Positions 46,491 through 55,616 of a DNA stretch of 64,000 nt are shown piece by piece. Where the stretch lies: the NCBI RefSeq assembly GCF_000015165.1, contig NC_009485.1, positions 5,289,501 to 5,353,500 on the forward strand, read 5' to 3'. The stretch comes from Bradyrhizobium sp. BTAi1. GTDB lineage: Bacteria; Pseudomonadota; Alphaproteobacteria; Rhizobiales; Xanthobacteraceae. The notes under the pieces were generated by a model. That model was not told the origin of the DNA, searched no databases, and worked only from the letters and a program-made list of their open reading frames with translations. Within the stretch, counting starts at the first letter, position 1; each line of letters starts with the position of its first letter. The translations under genes and the position numbers were made by a program.

Positions 46491-48590
46491 TCAGGCCGCG
46501 CGGAGCTGGCTCACGAACTGGTCGACGTCGTGGCGCAGGTCGGCGGACAGCTTCGACAACGTGCGCACCGACTCCAGCACCCCGCCGGCCGCCTGGCCGG
46601 TGGCGGCGGTTGCCTCCGACACGCTGGAAATATTGTCCGACACCGCGTTGGTTCCCTCCGAGGCCTGCTGCACATTGCGCGCGATCTCGCGCGTCGCCGC
46701 CCCCTGCTGCTCGACCGCGGCTGCGATCGCCGAGGCGATCTGGTTGACGCGCTGGATGGTCGTGGAGATCGCCTGGATGGCCTCCACCGAGGCCTTGGTC
46801 GCGCCCTGGATGCCGGCGACCTGCGAGGTGATCTCCTCGGTCGCCTTGGCGGTCTGGTTGGCGAGCGTCTTGACCTCGGCGGCGACCACCGCGAAGCCCT
46901 TGCCGGCCTCGCCGGCGCGCGCCGCCTCGATGGTCGCGTTCAGGGCGAGCAGATTGGTCTGCTCGGCGATGCCGCTGATCAGCGCGACGACATCGCCGAT
47001 GCGCTGCGCGGCATCCGACAGCGCCCGCACCTCGTCATTGGTCTTCTCGGCCTGCGTCACCGCGGCGCTGGCGATCGAGGTCGATTCGGTCACCTGACGG
47101 CTGATCTCGGTGATCGAGGCCGACAGTTCCTCCGTCGCCGCCGCCACCATCTGGACATTGCCGGAGGCGCGGTGCGACACCTCGGCAACGGCGGACGCCT
47201 TGGCGCGCCCCTGGTCGGCGATGGTCGACATCGATTGCGCGGTCGCGTTCAGCTCATTCGAAGCCGAGGTCAAGGTCTGCAGCGACGAGGTGACGGTCGC
47301 CTCGAACTGGCGGATCAGCTGGTCGACGGTGCTCTGGCGGCGTTCGCGGCGGCCCTGCTCGGCCTCCCTCTCGCTCGCCAGCCGGTCGCCCGCGATCATG
47401 CTGTCCTTGAAGACGGCGACCGCGCGCGACATCTCCCCGATCTCGTCGCGGCGATCGAGCCCGGCGAGCTCGATCGTGTAGTCCCGATCGGCCAGGCGGC
47501 GCATCGCCGCATCCAGAGAGCGGATCGCCGCCGAGATGCGACGCTGCACCACCGCCAGGCCCACCAGCGCAACCGCCAGCGCCAGCACCATCATCACGGC
47601 ATTGAGGATGAGACTCTCACGCGCCTCGCTGATCCGCCGTCCGGCGACCGCCACCATTTCGGCGAGCGCGGCATTCGCGGCATCGACACTGTAGGACAGC
47701 AGAGCCGTGTTGAGCTTGGACAGTTCGGCGAATTTGAACTCGATGGTCTGGTTGTTGCGCAACGCCTTGACCAGGCCGGCCTGCTGTTCGGCCATCGCCA
47801 CCGCATCGGACCGCCTGGAGCGGTTGACCGCTTCGACCAGCGCGGCCGGAGCATCGGCCCGCGCGGCGGCGGCGACCACCTGGCTCCAGGCCTGCATCTG
47901 CCGGCCGGATTCCTCGGCGCCGCCGACAATGTCCGCCACGCTCCATGGCTTGCCGGAGGCCGCGGCATTCTCGATGCGCACGGCAAACTGGCCGCCGAAA
48001 TTGCGTGCGGCCCAGGCCGATTGCTTGACCTGGACCATCTGGTCGACGACGGGATCGACGAGCTTGATGGTCTCCTCGAGATCGGCGGCGATCACCAGCA
48101 GCGCGTCGAGATAGTCCTGGGCGGCCTTGCGGAACGCATCCGCGGCCTGCATGTCGCGCGCGGCCTTGGGCTGATGGATCGCGCGTTCGGCGTCGGGACG
48201 CACGCCTGCGAGACGGTCATGCGCGGTGACGAGGCTGCTCAGCCGGCCAGCGATGCGGGCATCGGCAAAGCCGGACAACGCCTCCTGGACCTGCTTGTAG
48301 GCGGTCTCCGAGATCTGGCGATTGGTCGCAATGCGGGTGTCGGCTGCCGCATCCGCCGTGCCCTCCGCCACCAGCGTCGCCAGGAAGGTGCCGCGCTCCA
48401 GCCGGAAGCCCATCAACGTGTTGAACAGCTGCTGGTCCGCTCCCGCCAGCCGGGCGATGCGCTGGGCCGACTGGGTGCGGCTGAAGGCGTCGAGCAGTCC
48501 GCTCGCCAGGCTACCGATCAACAACAGGGCCAGGGCTCCGATGATCACCCCGAGCATGGTTCGTATCGTCAGGCCGATGAAGAGTCGCAT
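46491..48590 (-). CDS. Methyl-accepting chemotaxis protein
   Basis: Transmembrane chemoreceptor of 699 residues. Membrane helix 1 is at about 12-34; a large all-helical periplasmic sensor of about 290 residues follows, then helix 2 near 335-355 (AVMMVLALAVALVGLAVV). A HAMP domain (RRLADRDYTIELAGLDRRDEIGEM) leads to the cytoplasmic coiled coil with the conserved tip GIAEQTNLLALNATIEAARAGEAGKGFAVVAAEVKTLA. The sensor part has no domain I can name. No CheB/CheR pentapeptide tether is visible at the C-terminus. It signals to CheA/CheW encoded elsewhere. Confidence 0.95.
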   Translation of the reverse strand: MRLFIGLTIRTMLGVIIGALALLLIGSLASGLLDAFSRTQSAQRIARLAGADQQLFNTLMGFRLERGTFLATLVAEGTADAAADTRIATNRQISETAYKQVQEALSGFADARIAGRLSSLVTAHDRLAGVRPDAERAIHQPKAARDMQAADAFRKAAQDYLDALLVIAADLEETIKLVDPVVDQMVQVKQSAWAARNFGGQFAVRIENAAASGKPWSVADIVGGAEESGRQMQAWSQVVAAAARADAPAALVEAVNRSRRSDAVAMAEQQAGLVKALRNNQTIEFKFAELSKLNTALLSYSVDAANAALAEMVAVAGRRISEARESLILNAVMMVLALAVALVGLAVVQRRISAAIRSLDAAMRRLADRDYTIELAGLDRRDEIGEMSRAVAVFKDSMIAGDRLASEREAEQGRRERRQSTVDQLIRQFEATVTSSLQTLTSASNELNATAQSMSTIADQGRAKASAVAEVSHRASGNVQMVAAATEELSASITEISRQVTESTSIASAAVTQAEKTNDEVRALSDAAQRIGDVVALISGIAEQTNLLALNATIEAARAGEAGKGFAVVAAEVKTLANQTAKATEEITSQVAGIQGATKASVEAIQAISTTIQRVNQIASAIAAAVEQQGAATREIARNVQQASEGTNAVSDNISSVSEATAATGQAAGGVLESVRTLSKLSADLRHDVDQFVSQLRAA

Positions 48591-48851
48591 CTATCGAATC
48601 CCACCCGTGAACTTGTTGGTCGGAGAATCCGGGGGGCTGATTAATTTTCCGTCCTATGTAAGTCCGTTAGTAAGCATAGCGGCGCTCCCGCAGGGCCATT
48701 CCCCCGCATTTCTACGGAGATCGACCAACTTTCTTGCTTCGTTTTGTGTGCGACGGGACTCGAGACACATCGGGACATACGCAACAAGGAGCTGTTAAAA
48801 GTTACCGTCGCACCTGGACGCAGGTTTGATGTCCCAACCCCGGAGCATGCC

Positions 48852-49418
48852 ATGACATCGATCTCTGCCTCCTCGATGAGCGGCTACTCGCCGCTCGACC
48901 TGCTCAAGCAGGAACTCGCCAAGGAAGTCTCGGCCGGCAAGGTCAGCGCCACCGACCAGACGGCGCTGTCGTCGGCGCTGGACGACATCGATTCCGCACT
49001 GCAGAGCGGCAGCAGCAGCTCATCGTCCACGACGAGCTCCAGCACGCCGCCCTCGCCCAAGGAGATGCAGTCGAAGATCGACGATCTCATCCAGAGCGAA
49101 GTCGACAGCGGCAAGCTCACCGCCGACCAGGCGAGCGAACTGAAGAACGTCTTCGCCAACGCCTTCTCCGGCGGTCCGGGCGGCGCCGGCGGCCCGCCGC
49201 CGGCCGACGACAGCAGCAGCGACACCACCTCGAGCACGTCGTCCTCGTCGTCCTCCTCGTCGTCGTCAAGCACGTCCTCCGACCTCGAAGAGCTCCTGAA
49301 GAAGCTGCTCGAAGCGCTGCAAAGTTCGAACAGCAGCAAAACCTCGTCCTACAGCGCCAACGGCAGCAGCTCGTCGAGCACGACCAGCAAATCGCTGGTG
49401 GTGGACTTCTCGGCCTGA
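48852..49418 (+). CDS. Ser-rich protein with a duplicated helical module
   Basis: Unrecognised protein of 188 residues. The ATG at 48852 (MTSISASSMSGYSPLDLLKQ) is preferred over an in-frame ATG at 48744, though neither has a strong ribosome site. Two similar segments are seen: KQELAKEVSAGKVSATDQTA (near 18-37) and LIQSEVDSGKLTADQASELK (near 77-96), both EVxxGK(V/L)(S/T)A followed by a helix. They are joined by Ser-rich linkers. A Gly/Pro patch, a run of mostly serine, LEELLKKLLEALQ and a short C-terminal tail follow. No signal peptide is visible. It is divergent from the chemoreceptor and convergent with the Nudix regulator. Confidence 0.65.
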   Translation: MTSISASSMSGYSPLDLLKQELAKEVSAGKVSATDQTALSSALDDIDSALQSGSSSSSSTTSSSTPPSPKEMQSKIDDLIQSEVDSGKLTADQASELKNVFANAFSGGPGGAGGPPPADDSSSDTTSSTSSSSSSSSSSSTSSDLEELLKKLLEALQSSNSSKTSSYSANGSSSSSTTSKSLVVDFSA

Positions 49419-49440
49419 CGGACCGGTGACGCGCCGCGGA

Positions 49441-49550
49441 GCGCGGATGAGCGCAGGCCGGCCCCCGCCAGGGCGGCGGCGGAAGCGACATCCGGGATCA
49501 TCGCAACCGCCCGCGAGACCCCGCATGTCGCTGCGCTCCTGCGGGCTACG
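49441..49550. repeat. Dispersed inverted repeat, family B, copy 2
   Basis: Starts GCGGATGAGCGCAGG (about 49443), contains GCGACATCCGGGAT and GAGACCCCGCATGTCGCTGCG, and ends GCGGGCTACG (49541-49550). It lies between the convergent Ser-rich and Nudix genes. Confidence 0.8.
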
Positions 49551-49555
49551 GACCG

Positions 49556-50314
49556 TTACTCCGGCGCGTTGAACGTCCTTGCGAAATACACCGGCGCGGC
49601 CGTCTTTTTCAGCCGATAGAGCTGCGCCGGCCGGTTCGGCCCTTTCCGCATCTTGGCGATCGGCTCGATCAGGTCGGCCGAGAGCATGCGGGTGCGGAAC
49701 GCACTCTTCTCCAGCGCACGATCCAGCACGATCTCATAGGTCCGCTGCAACTCGGGCAACGTGAACTCCTTGGGCATCAGATAGGCCGGCAGCGAGGTGT
49801 ACTCGACCTTGTTGCGCAGCCGCTGCACGGCGGCCTGCAGGATCTCGGCGTGATCGAAGGCGAGCTTCGGCGTCACGCCTGTGCCTTCGAGCGGAAACCA
49901 TTGCACATCGGCTGCGAGCGCCGCCTCCACCGCTGAGCCGGGGATCAGCGCAAAATAGGCATGCGTGGCCGACCAGCCGCGCGGATCGCGGTCCGCACTG
50001 CCCCAGCTGCCAAGCTGCTCCAGATAGGGGCTCACGACGCCGGTCTTCTCGGCGAGCTTGCGCCGCGCGCAGGCTTCGAGATCGCGATCCCTGGCGATGT
50101 CGACGAAGCCGCCCGGCAAGGCGAAGGTGCCCGGGAACGGATCGCCGGGTCCGCTGCCACGTCGCACCAGGAGCACCTGCAGCGCCTCCTGCCGGATCGT
50201 GAAGATGACGATGTCAACCGTCGTCAATGGCCGCGGGAAATCGAGCCCGGGCGCCTTCGCGCCGCTCCGCCCCTGATCCCCCGCCGCATCGCCCTGCCCG
50301 TGCCGTCCCGCCAT
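49556..50314 (-). CDS. NrtR-like Nudix-domain transcriptional regulator
   Basis: Protein of 252 residues from the ATG of MAGRHGQGDAAG; the frame is open further upstream into the operator region. An N-terminal Nudix domain (VDIVIFTIRQEALQVLLVRRGS, then GTFALPGGFVDIARDRDLEACARRKLAEKTG) is followed by a winged-helix C-terminal domain (AYLMPKEFTLPELQRTYEIVLDRALEKSAFRTRML, typical of NrtR). The Nudix box is degenerate, with RRKLAEKTG in place of RExxEExG, as in regulators that bind but do not cleave ADP-ribose. NrtR proteins control NAD metabolism genes. It is divergent from an SPFH gene and an NAD-kinase-like gene, which fits that role. Confidence 0.87.
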   Translation of the reverse strand: MAGRHGQGDAAGDQGRSGAKAPGLDFPRPLTTVDIVIFTIRQEALQVLLVRRGSGPGDPFPGTFALPGGFVDIARDRDLEACARRKLAEKTGVVSPYLEQLGSWGSADRDPRGWSATHAYFALIPGSAVEAALAADVQWFPLEGTGVTPKLAFDHAEILQAAVQRLRNKVEYTSLPAYLMPKEFTLPELQRTYEIVLDRALEKSAFRTRMLSADLIEPIAKMRKGPNRPAQLYRLKKTAAPVYFARTFNAPE

Positions 50315-50352
50315 ACCGCTCGCCCCGCCAAAATGCCGCTTGACACTAACAA

Positions 50353-50384
50353 ACTTAGTTGTACTGTCCAACTTACTTAGTTGT
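50353..50384. promoter_or_regulatory. Repeated operator-like sites between the Nudix regulator and SPFH genes
   Basis: ACTTAGTTGT occurs at 50353-50362 and again at 50375-50384, 22 bp apart (two helical turns). Between them AGTTG (50357-50361) and CAACT (50369-50373) form an inverted repeat with a 7-bp spacer. The site is 39 bp from both flanking start codons, so it can serve both genes. Assignment to the NrtR-like protein is inferred. Confidence 0.6.
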
Positions 50385-50422
50385 CGTGACACACTTACGC
50401 CGGTCAATGTCAGGAGGCCGCC

Positions 50423-51460
50423 ATGTTCGGCATTCGCTTCATCAAGGCCCAGCCCACCACCTATCTGCTCAAGTACCGCGCCGGAGCGGTGGTCGAGGAA
50501 GGCGCCGGGCTCTCCACCTTCTATTACGGGCCCGCCACCTCGCTGGTCGCGATCCCGATCGGCAGCCGCGACGCCGCTTTCATCTTCCAGCAGATCGCCC
50601 GCGACTTTCAGACGCTGACGATCCAGGGCCAGGTCACCTACCGCATCGGCGAGCCGAAGAAGGCGGCGGCGATGCTGAACTTCACGCTCAAGCGCGACGG
50701 CAAGACGTATGAGTCCGACGATCCCGAGGAGTTGCCGCAGCGCGTATTAGGCGCGGTCGAGGTGCTGGCGCAGCAGGCGGTCAAGGACATGACCCTGAAG
50801 GAAGCACTGCGGGCGTCCGACCGCATCGCCGAGGCAATCGCGACGGGGCTGCAGCGCCGCGCCGATATCGATGCGCTGGGGCTGGAGATCCTCGGCGTCG
50901 CCGTCCGCGCGGTGAAGCCGACGCCGGAGACCGCCAAGGCGCTGGAGGCCGAAGCCCGCGAGGCGATCCTGAAGACGGCGGACGAGGCCATCTTCGCGCG
51001 GCGCAATTTCGCGGTCGAGCGCGAGCGGGCGATCCGCGAGAGCGAGCTCGATACCGAGATCGCGGTCGAGCAGAAGAAGCGGGCGATCCGCGAGACGCAG
51101 ATGGATGCGGAGGCCAGCGTCGCGGCAAAGACAAACGAGCTGCGCGAGGCCGGCATGGTCGCCGACATCGGGCTGGAGGCCAGGCGCAAGGATTTCGTGG
51201 CGCTGAATGCGGCCAACACCCGCACCCTCGCCGATGCCGAGGCGTATCGGGTCGGGGCGCTGATGAAGATCTTCGAGGGCGTCGACACCCGCGTGATCCA
51301 GGCGCTGGCCGCGACCGGCATGCAGCCGGGTCAGCTGATCGCGCAGGCCTTCTCAGGGCTCGCCGAGAAGGCCGAGAAGATCGGGCAGCTCAACGTGTCG
51401 CCGGAGCTTCTGAACAGCCTGATGCAGAAGCCCGCGGAGGCTGCCCGTGTCCGGCAATGA
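50423..51460 (+). CDS. SPFH/Band 7 domain protein
   Basis: Stomatin/prohibitin/flotillin-like protein of 345 residues with CAGGAGG 6 nt upstream of the ATG. Residues 1-170 form the SPFH domain (MFGIRFIKAQPTTYLLKYRAG, FIFQQIARDFQTLTIQGQVTYRIGEP). A long Glu/Ala/Arg-rich coiled coil follows at about 175-260 (ALEAEAREAILKTADEAIFARRNFAVERER), then a C-terminal helical region. Unlike many members it has no N-terminal membrane helix, so it would attach to the membrane peripherally or form a soluble cage. It overlaps the next gene by 14 nt, so the two are translationally coupled. Confidence 0.88.
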   Translation: MFGIRFIKAQPTTYLLKYRAGAVVEEGAGLSTFYYGPATSLVAIPIGSRDAAFIFQQIARDFQTLTIQGQVTYRIGEPKKAAAMLNFTLKRDGKTYESDDPEELPQRVLGAVEVLAQQAVKDMTLKEALRASDRIAEAIATGLQRRADIDALGLEILGVAVRAVKPTPETAKALEAEAREAILKTADEAIFARRNFAVERERAIRESELDTEIAVEQKKRAIRETQMDAEASVAAKTNELREAGMVADIGLEARRKDFVALNAANTRTLADAEAYRVGALMKIFEGVDTRVIQALAATGMQPGQLIAQAFSGLAEKAEKIGQLNVSPELLNSLMQKPAEAARVRQ

Positions 51461-52376
51461 CCGCAAGGTGGTGCTGGTCACCAGGAGAACGCGGCTCGAG
51501 GAGTTGATCGCCAGATTCCTCACCGCGGACCAGGCCCGCTTCTATGTCGAGCATCTCGGCGCCGACTTCTCCGACTACGAACGCGAGCACGCGGCCTACC
51601 AGGCCGCGCGCGCCACCGCGACGCAGACGCTGGAGCGCTGGGGCCGCTACCAGATCGTCGACCGCAGCTTCCTGCCGAACTTCCTGTTCGGTCCCGCAGA
51701 TATCGTCGCGGCGCTCGGGCCGGACGGCCTGATCGCCAACACCATGAAATATCTCGACGGCCAGCCGCTGCTCGGACTCAACCCGGATGCGCAGCGCCAT
51801 GACGGCGTGCTGCTGCCGTTCGCGCCGAAGGACCTCGCTCCCCTGCTGCCCGAGGTCGCCGCCGACAAGCGCGCGGCCAAGACCGTGACCATGGCACGCG
51901 CGAGCCTCGCCGACGGCCAGGTGCTGCACGCCGTCAACGACCTCTTCATCGGCGCCCGCACCCATGTCTCGGCCCGCTACGAGATCGCGACAAACCATGG
52001 CCATGAGCGGCAGTCCTCCAGCGGGCTGATCGTCACGACCGGCCTCGGCTCGACCGCCTGGTTCAAGAGCATCGTCACCGGCGCGCTGGCCATCGCCGGC
52101 AGCTATGGCGGACATGGCGACGGCGACTACACCGCCCTGCCCTGGGACGCCCGCGCGCTTCGGTTCGCCGTGCGCGAGCCATTCCCGAGCAAGACGTCGC
52201 AGACGACGCTGGTGTGCGGCGGCCTTAACGGCGCGGAAACCCTGCGCCTGCGCTCGCTGATGCCCGAGAACGGCGTCATCTTCTCCGACGGCATCGAGGC
52301 GGATCATCTGGACTTCAATGCGGGGACGGAGGCGGTGATTGGCATCGCGGAACGGCAGGGACGGCTGATCGTGTAG
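51447..52376 (+). CDS. NAD-kinase-like protein
   Basis: 309-residue protein of the NAD kinase/diacylglycerol kinase superfamily. It starts at a GTG that has CGGAGG 6 nt upstream, inside the end of the SPFH gene. The usual GGDGT phosphate-binding motif appears as LGPDGLIANT near residue 89. The second conserved region is recognisable as HAVNDLFIGARTH near 155, and the third as SSGLIVTTGLGSTAWFKSI near 190. The changed GGDG motif leaves open whether it makes NADP or only binds nucleotide. It is coupled to the SPFH gene and divergent from an NrtR-like regulator. Confidence 0.82.
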   Translation: MSGNDRKVVLVTRRTRLEELIARFLTADQARFYVEHLGADFSDYEREHAAYQAARATATQTLERWGRYQIVDRSFLPNFLFGPADIVAALGPDGLIANTMKYLDGQPLLGLNPDAQRHDGVLLPFAPKDLAPLLPEVAADKRAAKTVTMARASLADGQVLHAVNDLFIGARTHVSARYEIATNHGHERQSSSGLIVTTGLGSTAWFKSIVTGALAIAGSYGGHGDGDYTALPWDARALRFAVREPFPSKTSQTTLVCGGLNGAETLRLRSLMPENGVIFSDGIEADHLDFNAGTEAVIGIAERQGRLIV

Positions 52377-52425
52377 TACGGTCCTGAATGCCACGCTGCT
52401 TATGGAATGCCCCCGCTCTCAATTC

Positions 52426-52503
52426 GTCATTGCGAGCGCAGCGAAGCAATCCAGAATCCCTGCGCGGAAACGGTCTGGATTGCTTCGCTGCGCTCACAAT
52501 GAC
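52426..52503. repeat. Dispersed inverted repeat, family A
   Basis: Starts GTCATTGCGAGCGCAGCGAA and ends with the near reverse complement finishing CGCTCACAATGAC. It lies between the convergent NAD-kinase-like and GH13 genes. Confidence 0.92.
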
Positions 52504-52576
52504 GGTGGAGAGAGCTTGTGTCCCCGTCCCGCATCGCGCTCCGCGCATCCAGCAATGACGGCGGAGCGACCGTCCG

Positions 52577-54538
52577 TCACCCCCGCGCAAACACCAGCAG
52601 ACCGTTCGCCGGGATCGTCACCATGGCCGAGCTCGGCTGCCCATGCAGCGCGGGGCCGCTGGCGGTCACCGCGCCGTTGTTGCCGACGACGCCGGGATTG
52701 ACCCAGTTATCATAGACGTCGCTGTTGAACACCTCGTGCCACTGCCCAGGCGCCGGGAAGCCGATCGCGTAGTCGCGCCACGGTGTCTCATTCAAACTCA
52801 CGATGACGATGACGTCGTCGCCCTGGCCGTCCCAGCGGTGAAAGGCGAGCACGCGGTTGCCGTCATGGGCGTGGACGATGGCGCAGCCTTCGGCGGTCAG
52901 CGCCGGATGGGAACGGCGGATGGCAATCAGCTCGGCCGTGAAGCGCACGGCGTCCGCCGTGATCTTGTCCTCGCCGTCGAGCAGCGGCCATTGGATCGTG
53001 GTGTCCAGGCTCGGCGTGTCGCTCCAGGGCCGGTCCTCGAACAGCTCCTGGCCCATGAACAGCATCGGGATGCCCGGCGCGGTCAGCAGCAATCCCGTGG
53101 CGACGCGGCTGCGGCTGCGCGCATACCAGCAGCGGCTGTTCACCGGATCAGCGAGACGCGGGATGCGCGGCTCGCGGCCGGCATAGACGATGTCGTGGTT
53201 TTCGATCGAATTGACCGCGCGCCACCGCTTGTCGAGGCTGAGATCGGCGATCGCGGCTGCGATCGGCTGCATTGGAACGAGCGCTCCCGCGCCGCCGGCC
53301 GCGCTGGCGATCGCGCCGCGCAAGGCGAGCCGCAGGCCATCGCTCCAGGTCGCGTCAAAACCGGCGCCGCCTTGCGCGATGTCCTTCACCACCCAGGGAT
53401 TGACCGGCCAGTATTCGGCGATCTGGATCGCGTCCGGCTTCTCGGCGCGCAGCGCCTCGGTGAGCTGCTGGCAGGTCGCCCAGCCGCCGAAGCGATCCAT
53501 CACGCTGACCTCGTCGAAGCGCAGGCCGTCGGCGTGATATTCGCGATAGAACATGATGGCGTTGTCGACGAGGTACTGCCGCACATCGGCATTCCAATAG
53601 GCGAACACCTGCCCGCCAGCCCAGCCCTGGTCGGTGAAATACAGGCTGCGATTGGGATCGCCGTAAGGCTGGCGGTCGAAGAACCAGATACTGTTCTCGT
53701 CAAAACCGCCGCCGGCATGATTGTAGACGACGTCGAACAGCACGGCGATGCCATGGACATGGCAGACATCGATCAGCGCGCGCAGCTGGTCGTCGCAATG
53801 TCTGACCACATTGATATCAGCGTAAGGCGCGGCGCCCGCCGCCGCAAGGATCTCGTTGGTGCGCGTGAAATAGGCCGCGAGATGTGTCTCCTCGGCTTCG
53901 CCATACTCGGTTTCCGGGCTGAACAGATCGGTGCCGTTGTAGCCCATGCTGAACATGGTCGGGAATTCCTGCACCGGCAGCAGTTCGATGGCGTTGACGC
54001 CGAGCCTGGCCAGATGCGGCACGCGCTCGATCACGTCGAAGAAGCAGCCGTCGGGATTGCCCGCCTTCATGTCGAAGCTGCCGACGTGAAGCTGGTAGAT
54101 CAAGAGCTCGTTCCACGGCGGCGGCGTGAAGTCAGTATCGTGCCAGGGAAACGCCTGGGGATTGCGCAGCACGGAATGCGCCTGTGGAAATGGCGGATCC
54201 ACGGTGAGCAGGCGCGCATGCGGATCGCGCTTGTAGCCCGAGGAGCCCTCGCCCTCGACGAAATACATGTAGGCGTCGCCGTCCTTCAGCCCGGGGATGA
54301 AGACCGCCCAATGGCCGTTGCCGATCGGCGCCAGCCGGCAGCTCGCATCCTGCGCCCAATCGTTGAACGGGCCGGAGACGTAGACCGCCCTGGCATGCGG
54401 CGCGAACACACGGAACGTGGCGCCGCCGGTCACCAGGGTACCGCCCATGGGAGCCTGGAGAAGATGCATCTGCCGCAGCGAAATCCTCAATCCTTCGGGG
54501 AATGGCGGCAGCGTAACAGGTTCCAGCAGCATATCCAT
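52577..54538 (-). CDS. GH13 alpha-amylase-family enzyme with CBM48 domain
   Basis: Alpha-glucan-active enzyme of 653 residues. The ATG at 54538 has GGGGAGAG upstream; a GTG three codons earlier is possible. An N-terminal CBM48/early-set domain (GGATFRVFAPHARAVYVSGPFNDW, about 40-120) precedes the GH13 barrel. The nucleophile is Asp342 (DGLRFDEVS), the acid Glu375 (IQIAEYWP) and the third Asp449 (SIENHD). The conserved DVVYNHAGG lies near 269. The architecture matches branching enzymes, glycogen-debranching-type or malto-oligosyl trehalose-type enzymes; the reaction cannot be decided here. No glycogen genes adjoin it. The next gene downstream is convergent, with a repeat in the gap. Confidence 0.9.
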   Translation of the reverse strand: MDMLLEPVTLPPFPEGLRISLRQMHLLQAPMGGTLVTGGATFRVFAPHARAVYVSGPFNDWAQDASCRLAPIGNGHWAVFIPGLKDGDAYMYFVEGEGSSGYKRDPHARLLTVDPPFPQAHSVLRNPQAFPWHDTDFTPPPWNELLIYQLHVGSFDMKAGNPDGCFFDVIERVPHLARLGVNAIELLPVQEFPTMFSMGYNGTDLFSPETEYGEAEETHLAAYFTRTNEILAAAGAAPYADINVVRHCDDQLRALIDVCHVHGIAVLFDVVYNHAGGGFDENSIWFFDRQPYGDPNRSLYFTDQGWAGGQVFAYWNADVRQYLVDNAIMFYREYHADGLRFDEVSVMDRFGGWATCQQLTEALRAEKPDAIQIAEYWPVNPWVVKDIAQGGAGFDATWSDGLRLALRGAIASAAGGAGALVPMQPIAAAIADLSLDKRWRAVNSIENHDIVYAGREPRIPRLADPVNSRCWYARSRSRVATGLLLTAPGIPMLFMGQELFEDRPWSDTPSLDTTIQWPLLDGEDKITADAVRFTAELIAIRRSHPALTAEGCAIVHAHDGNRVLAFHRWDGQGDDVIVIVSLNETPWRDYAIGFPAPGQWHEVFNSDVYDNWVNPGVVGNNGAVTASGPALHGQPSSAMVTIPANGLLVFARG

Positions 54539-54559
54539 GGCGGTCACTCTCCCCGGCGC

Positions 54560-54931
54560 TCAGAACAGCCGCGCGCCGTTCGGCACGGCCTTGTCGGGCT
54601 GGAACAGCACGACATTGCCGGCCTCGTCCGGAAAGCCGAGCGTCAGCACCTCCGACATGAACTTGCCGATCTGGCGCGGCGGGAAGTTGACGACGCCGGC
54701 GACCTGGCGGCCGACCAGTGTCGCGGGATCGTAGAGCGTGGCGATCTGGGCGCTCGAGCGCTTGGTGCCGATACCGGGGCCGAAATCGATCGTCAGCTTC
54801 AGCGACGGCTTCTTCGCCTCCGGATAAGGCTCGGCGGCGACGATGGTGCCGACCCGGATGTCCACGCTCAGGAACTGGTCGAAGCTGATCTGGGCTGCCG
54901 CTTGTGCCGTGGGATCGTGGGCGAGATGCAT
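54560..54931 (-). CDS. csaA: tRNA-binding domain protein, CsaA-like
   Basis: Small OB-fold protein of 123 residues. The core reads FLSVDIRVGTIVAAEPYPEAKKPSLKLTIDFG, then RSSAQIATLYDPATLVGRQVAGVVNFPPRQIG, characteristic of the CsaA/YgjH family that binds tRNA and is reported to have chaperone-like activity in protein export. It lies 21 nt upstream of the GH13 gene on the same strand, so the two probably share a transcript. No functional link between them is evident. Confidence 0.9.
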   Translation of the reverse strand: MHLAHDPTAQAAAQISFDQFLSVDIRVGTIVAAEPYPEAKKPSLKLTIDFGPGIGTKRSSAQIATLYDPATLVGRQVAGVVNFPPRQIGKFMSEVLTLGFPDEAGNVVLFQPDKAVPNGARLF

Positions 54932-55436
54932 GGCGGCCTCATCGAACGCGGGACAGGCCGCACGGGAGGCTTGGTTCCCGGCGCGGCGTGGACTTGAGAT
55001 TCCTCAACGAGATCAATTTCTAGTCGCCGAGGGGGAGGCTGACAATGCACCGCGCTGGGGACGGCGCGCTGGCCTGACGATTGGCGATGCTGGTGTGGCC
55101 GATGGGTCGCAGGCTGGGCCTCCACACACCGAGCCATCGGCTCCACGTCGTCTCTGCAGAGCCCCGCCGCCTCCACAAACGCCGCTGTCATCCCTGCGCA
55201 CGCAGGGATCCATCACCACCGGCCGAAATCGTCGCGCGGGATGGCACGGCTTGCATAAGTCAGCGGCTTACACGGAGTATGCGCCCTCGGCCAGCGCCCC
55301 GCCGCCGCTTCGCGCCATCGTGGCTTGCCCGGACGACGGCGGAGGTTGGCGCGCGCGCGAGGGCCTTATTGAGTCTCGCGGCACCGTGAAATGCATCCTG
55401 AAAACGTCGTCGAGAGGAACGCACTATCTCTCCTCC

Positions 55437-55510
55437 GTCATTGCGAGCGCAGCGAAGCAATCCAGAGTCCCGCACACCACCCTGGATTGCTTCGCTGCGC
55501 TCGCAATGAC
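55437..55510. repeat. Dispersed inverted repeat, family A
   Basis: Starts GTCATTGCGAGCGCAGCGAA and ends CTGCGCTCGCAATGAC. The two arms are near-perfect reverse complements around a short unique centre. Confidence 0.93.
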
Positions 55511-55616
55511 GATTGGCGCGGCGGTCTCGGACATCAAACTGTCATCGCACTTGGCACCGTAGGCACGCCAGTGTGCGGCTTGTACTGCGAACCGCCTCAC
55601 ATCCGCGACGATAGCT

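Noticed and set aside
54843..55562. 239-codon frame after the csaA-like gene
   Set aside because: It begins antisense to csaA, includes a dispersed repeat and has no recognisable sequence.
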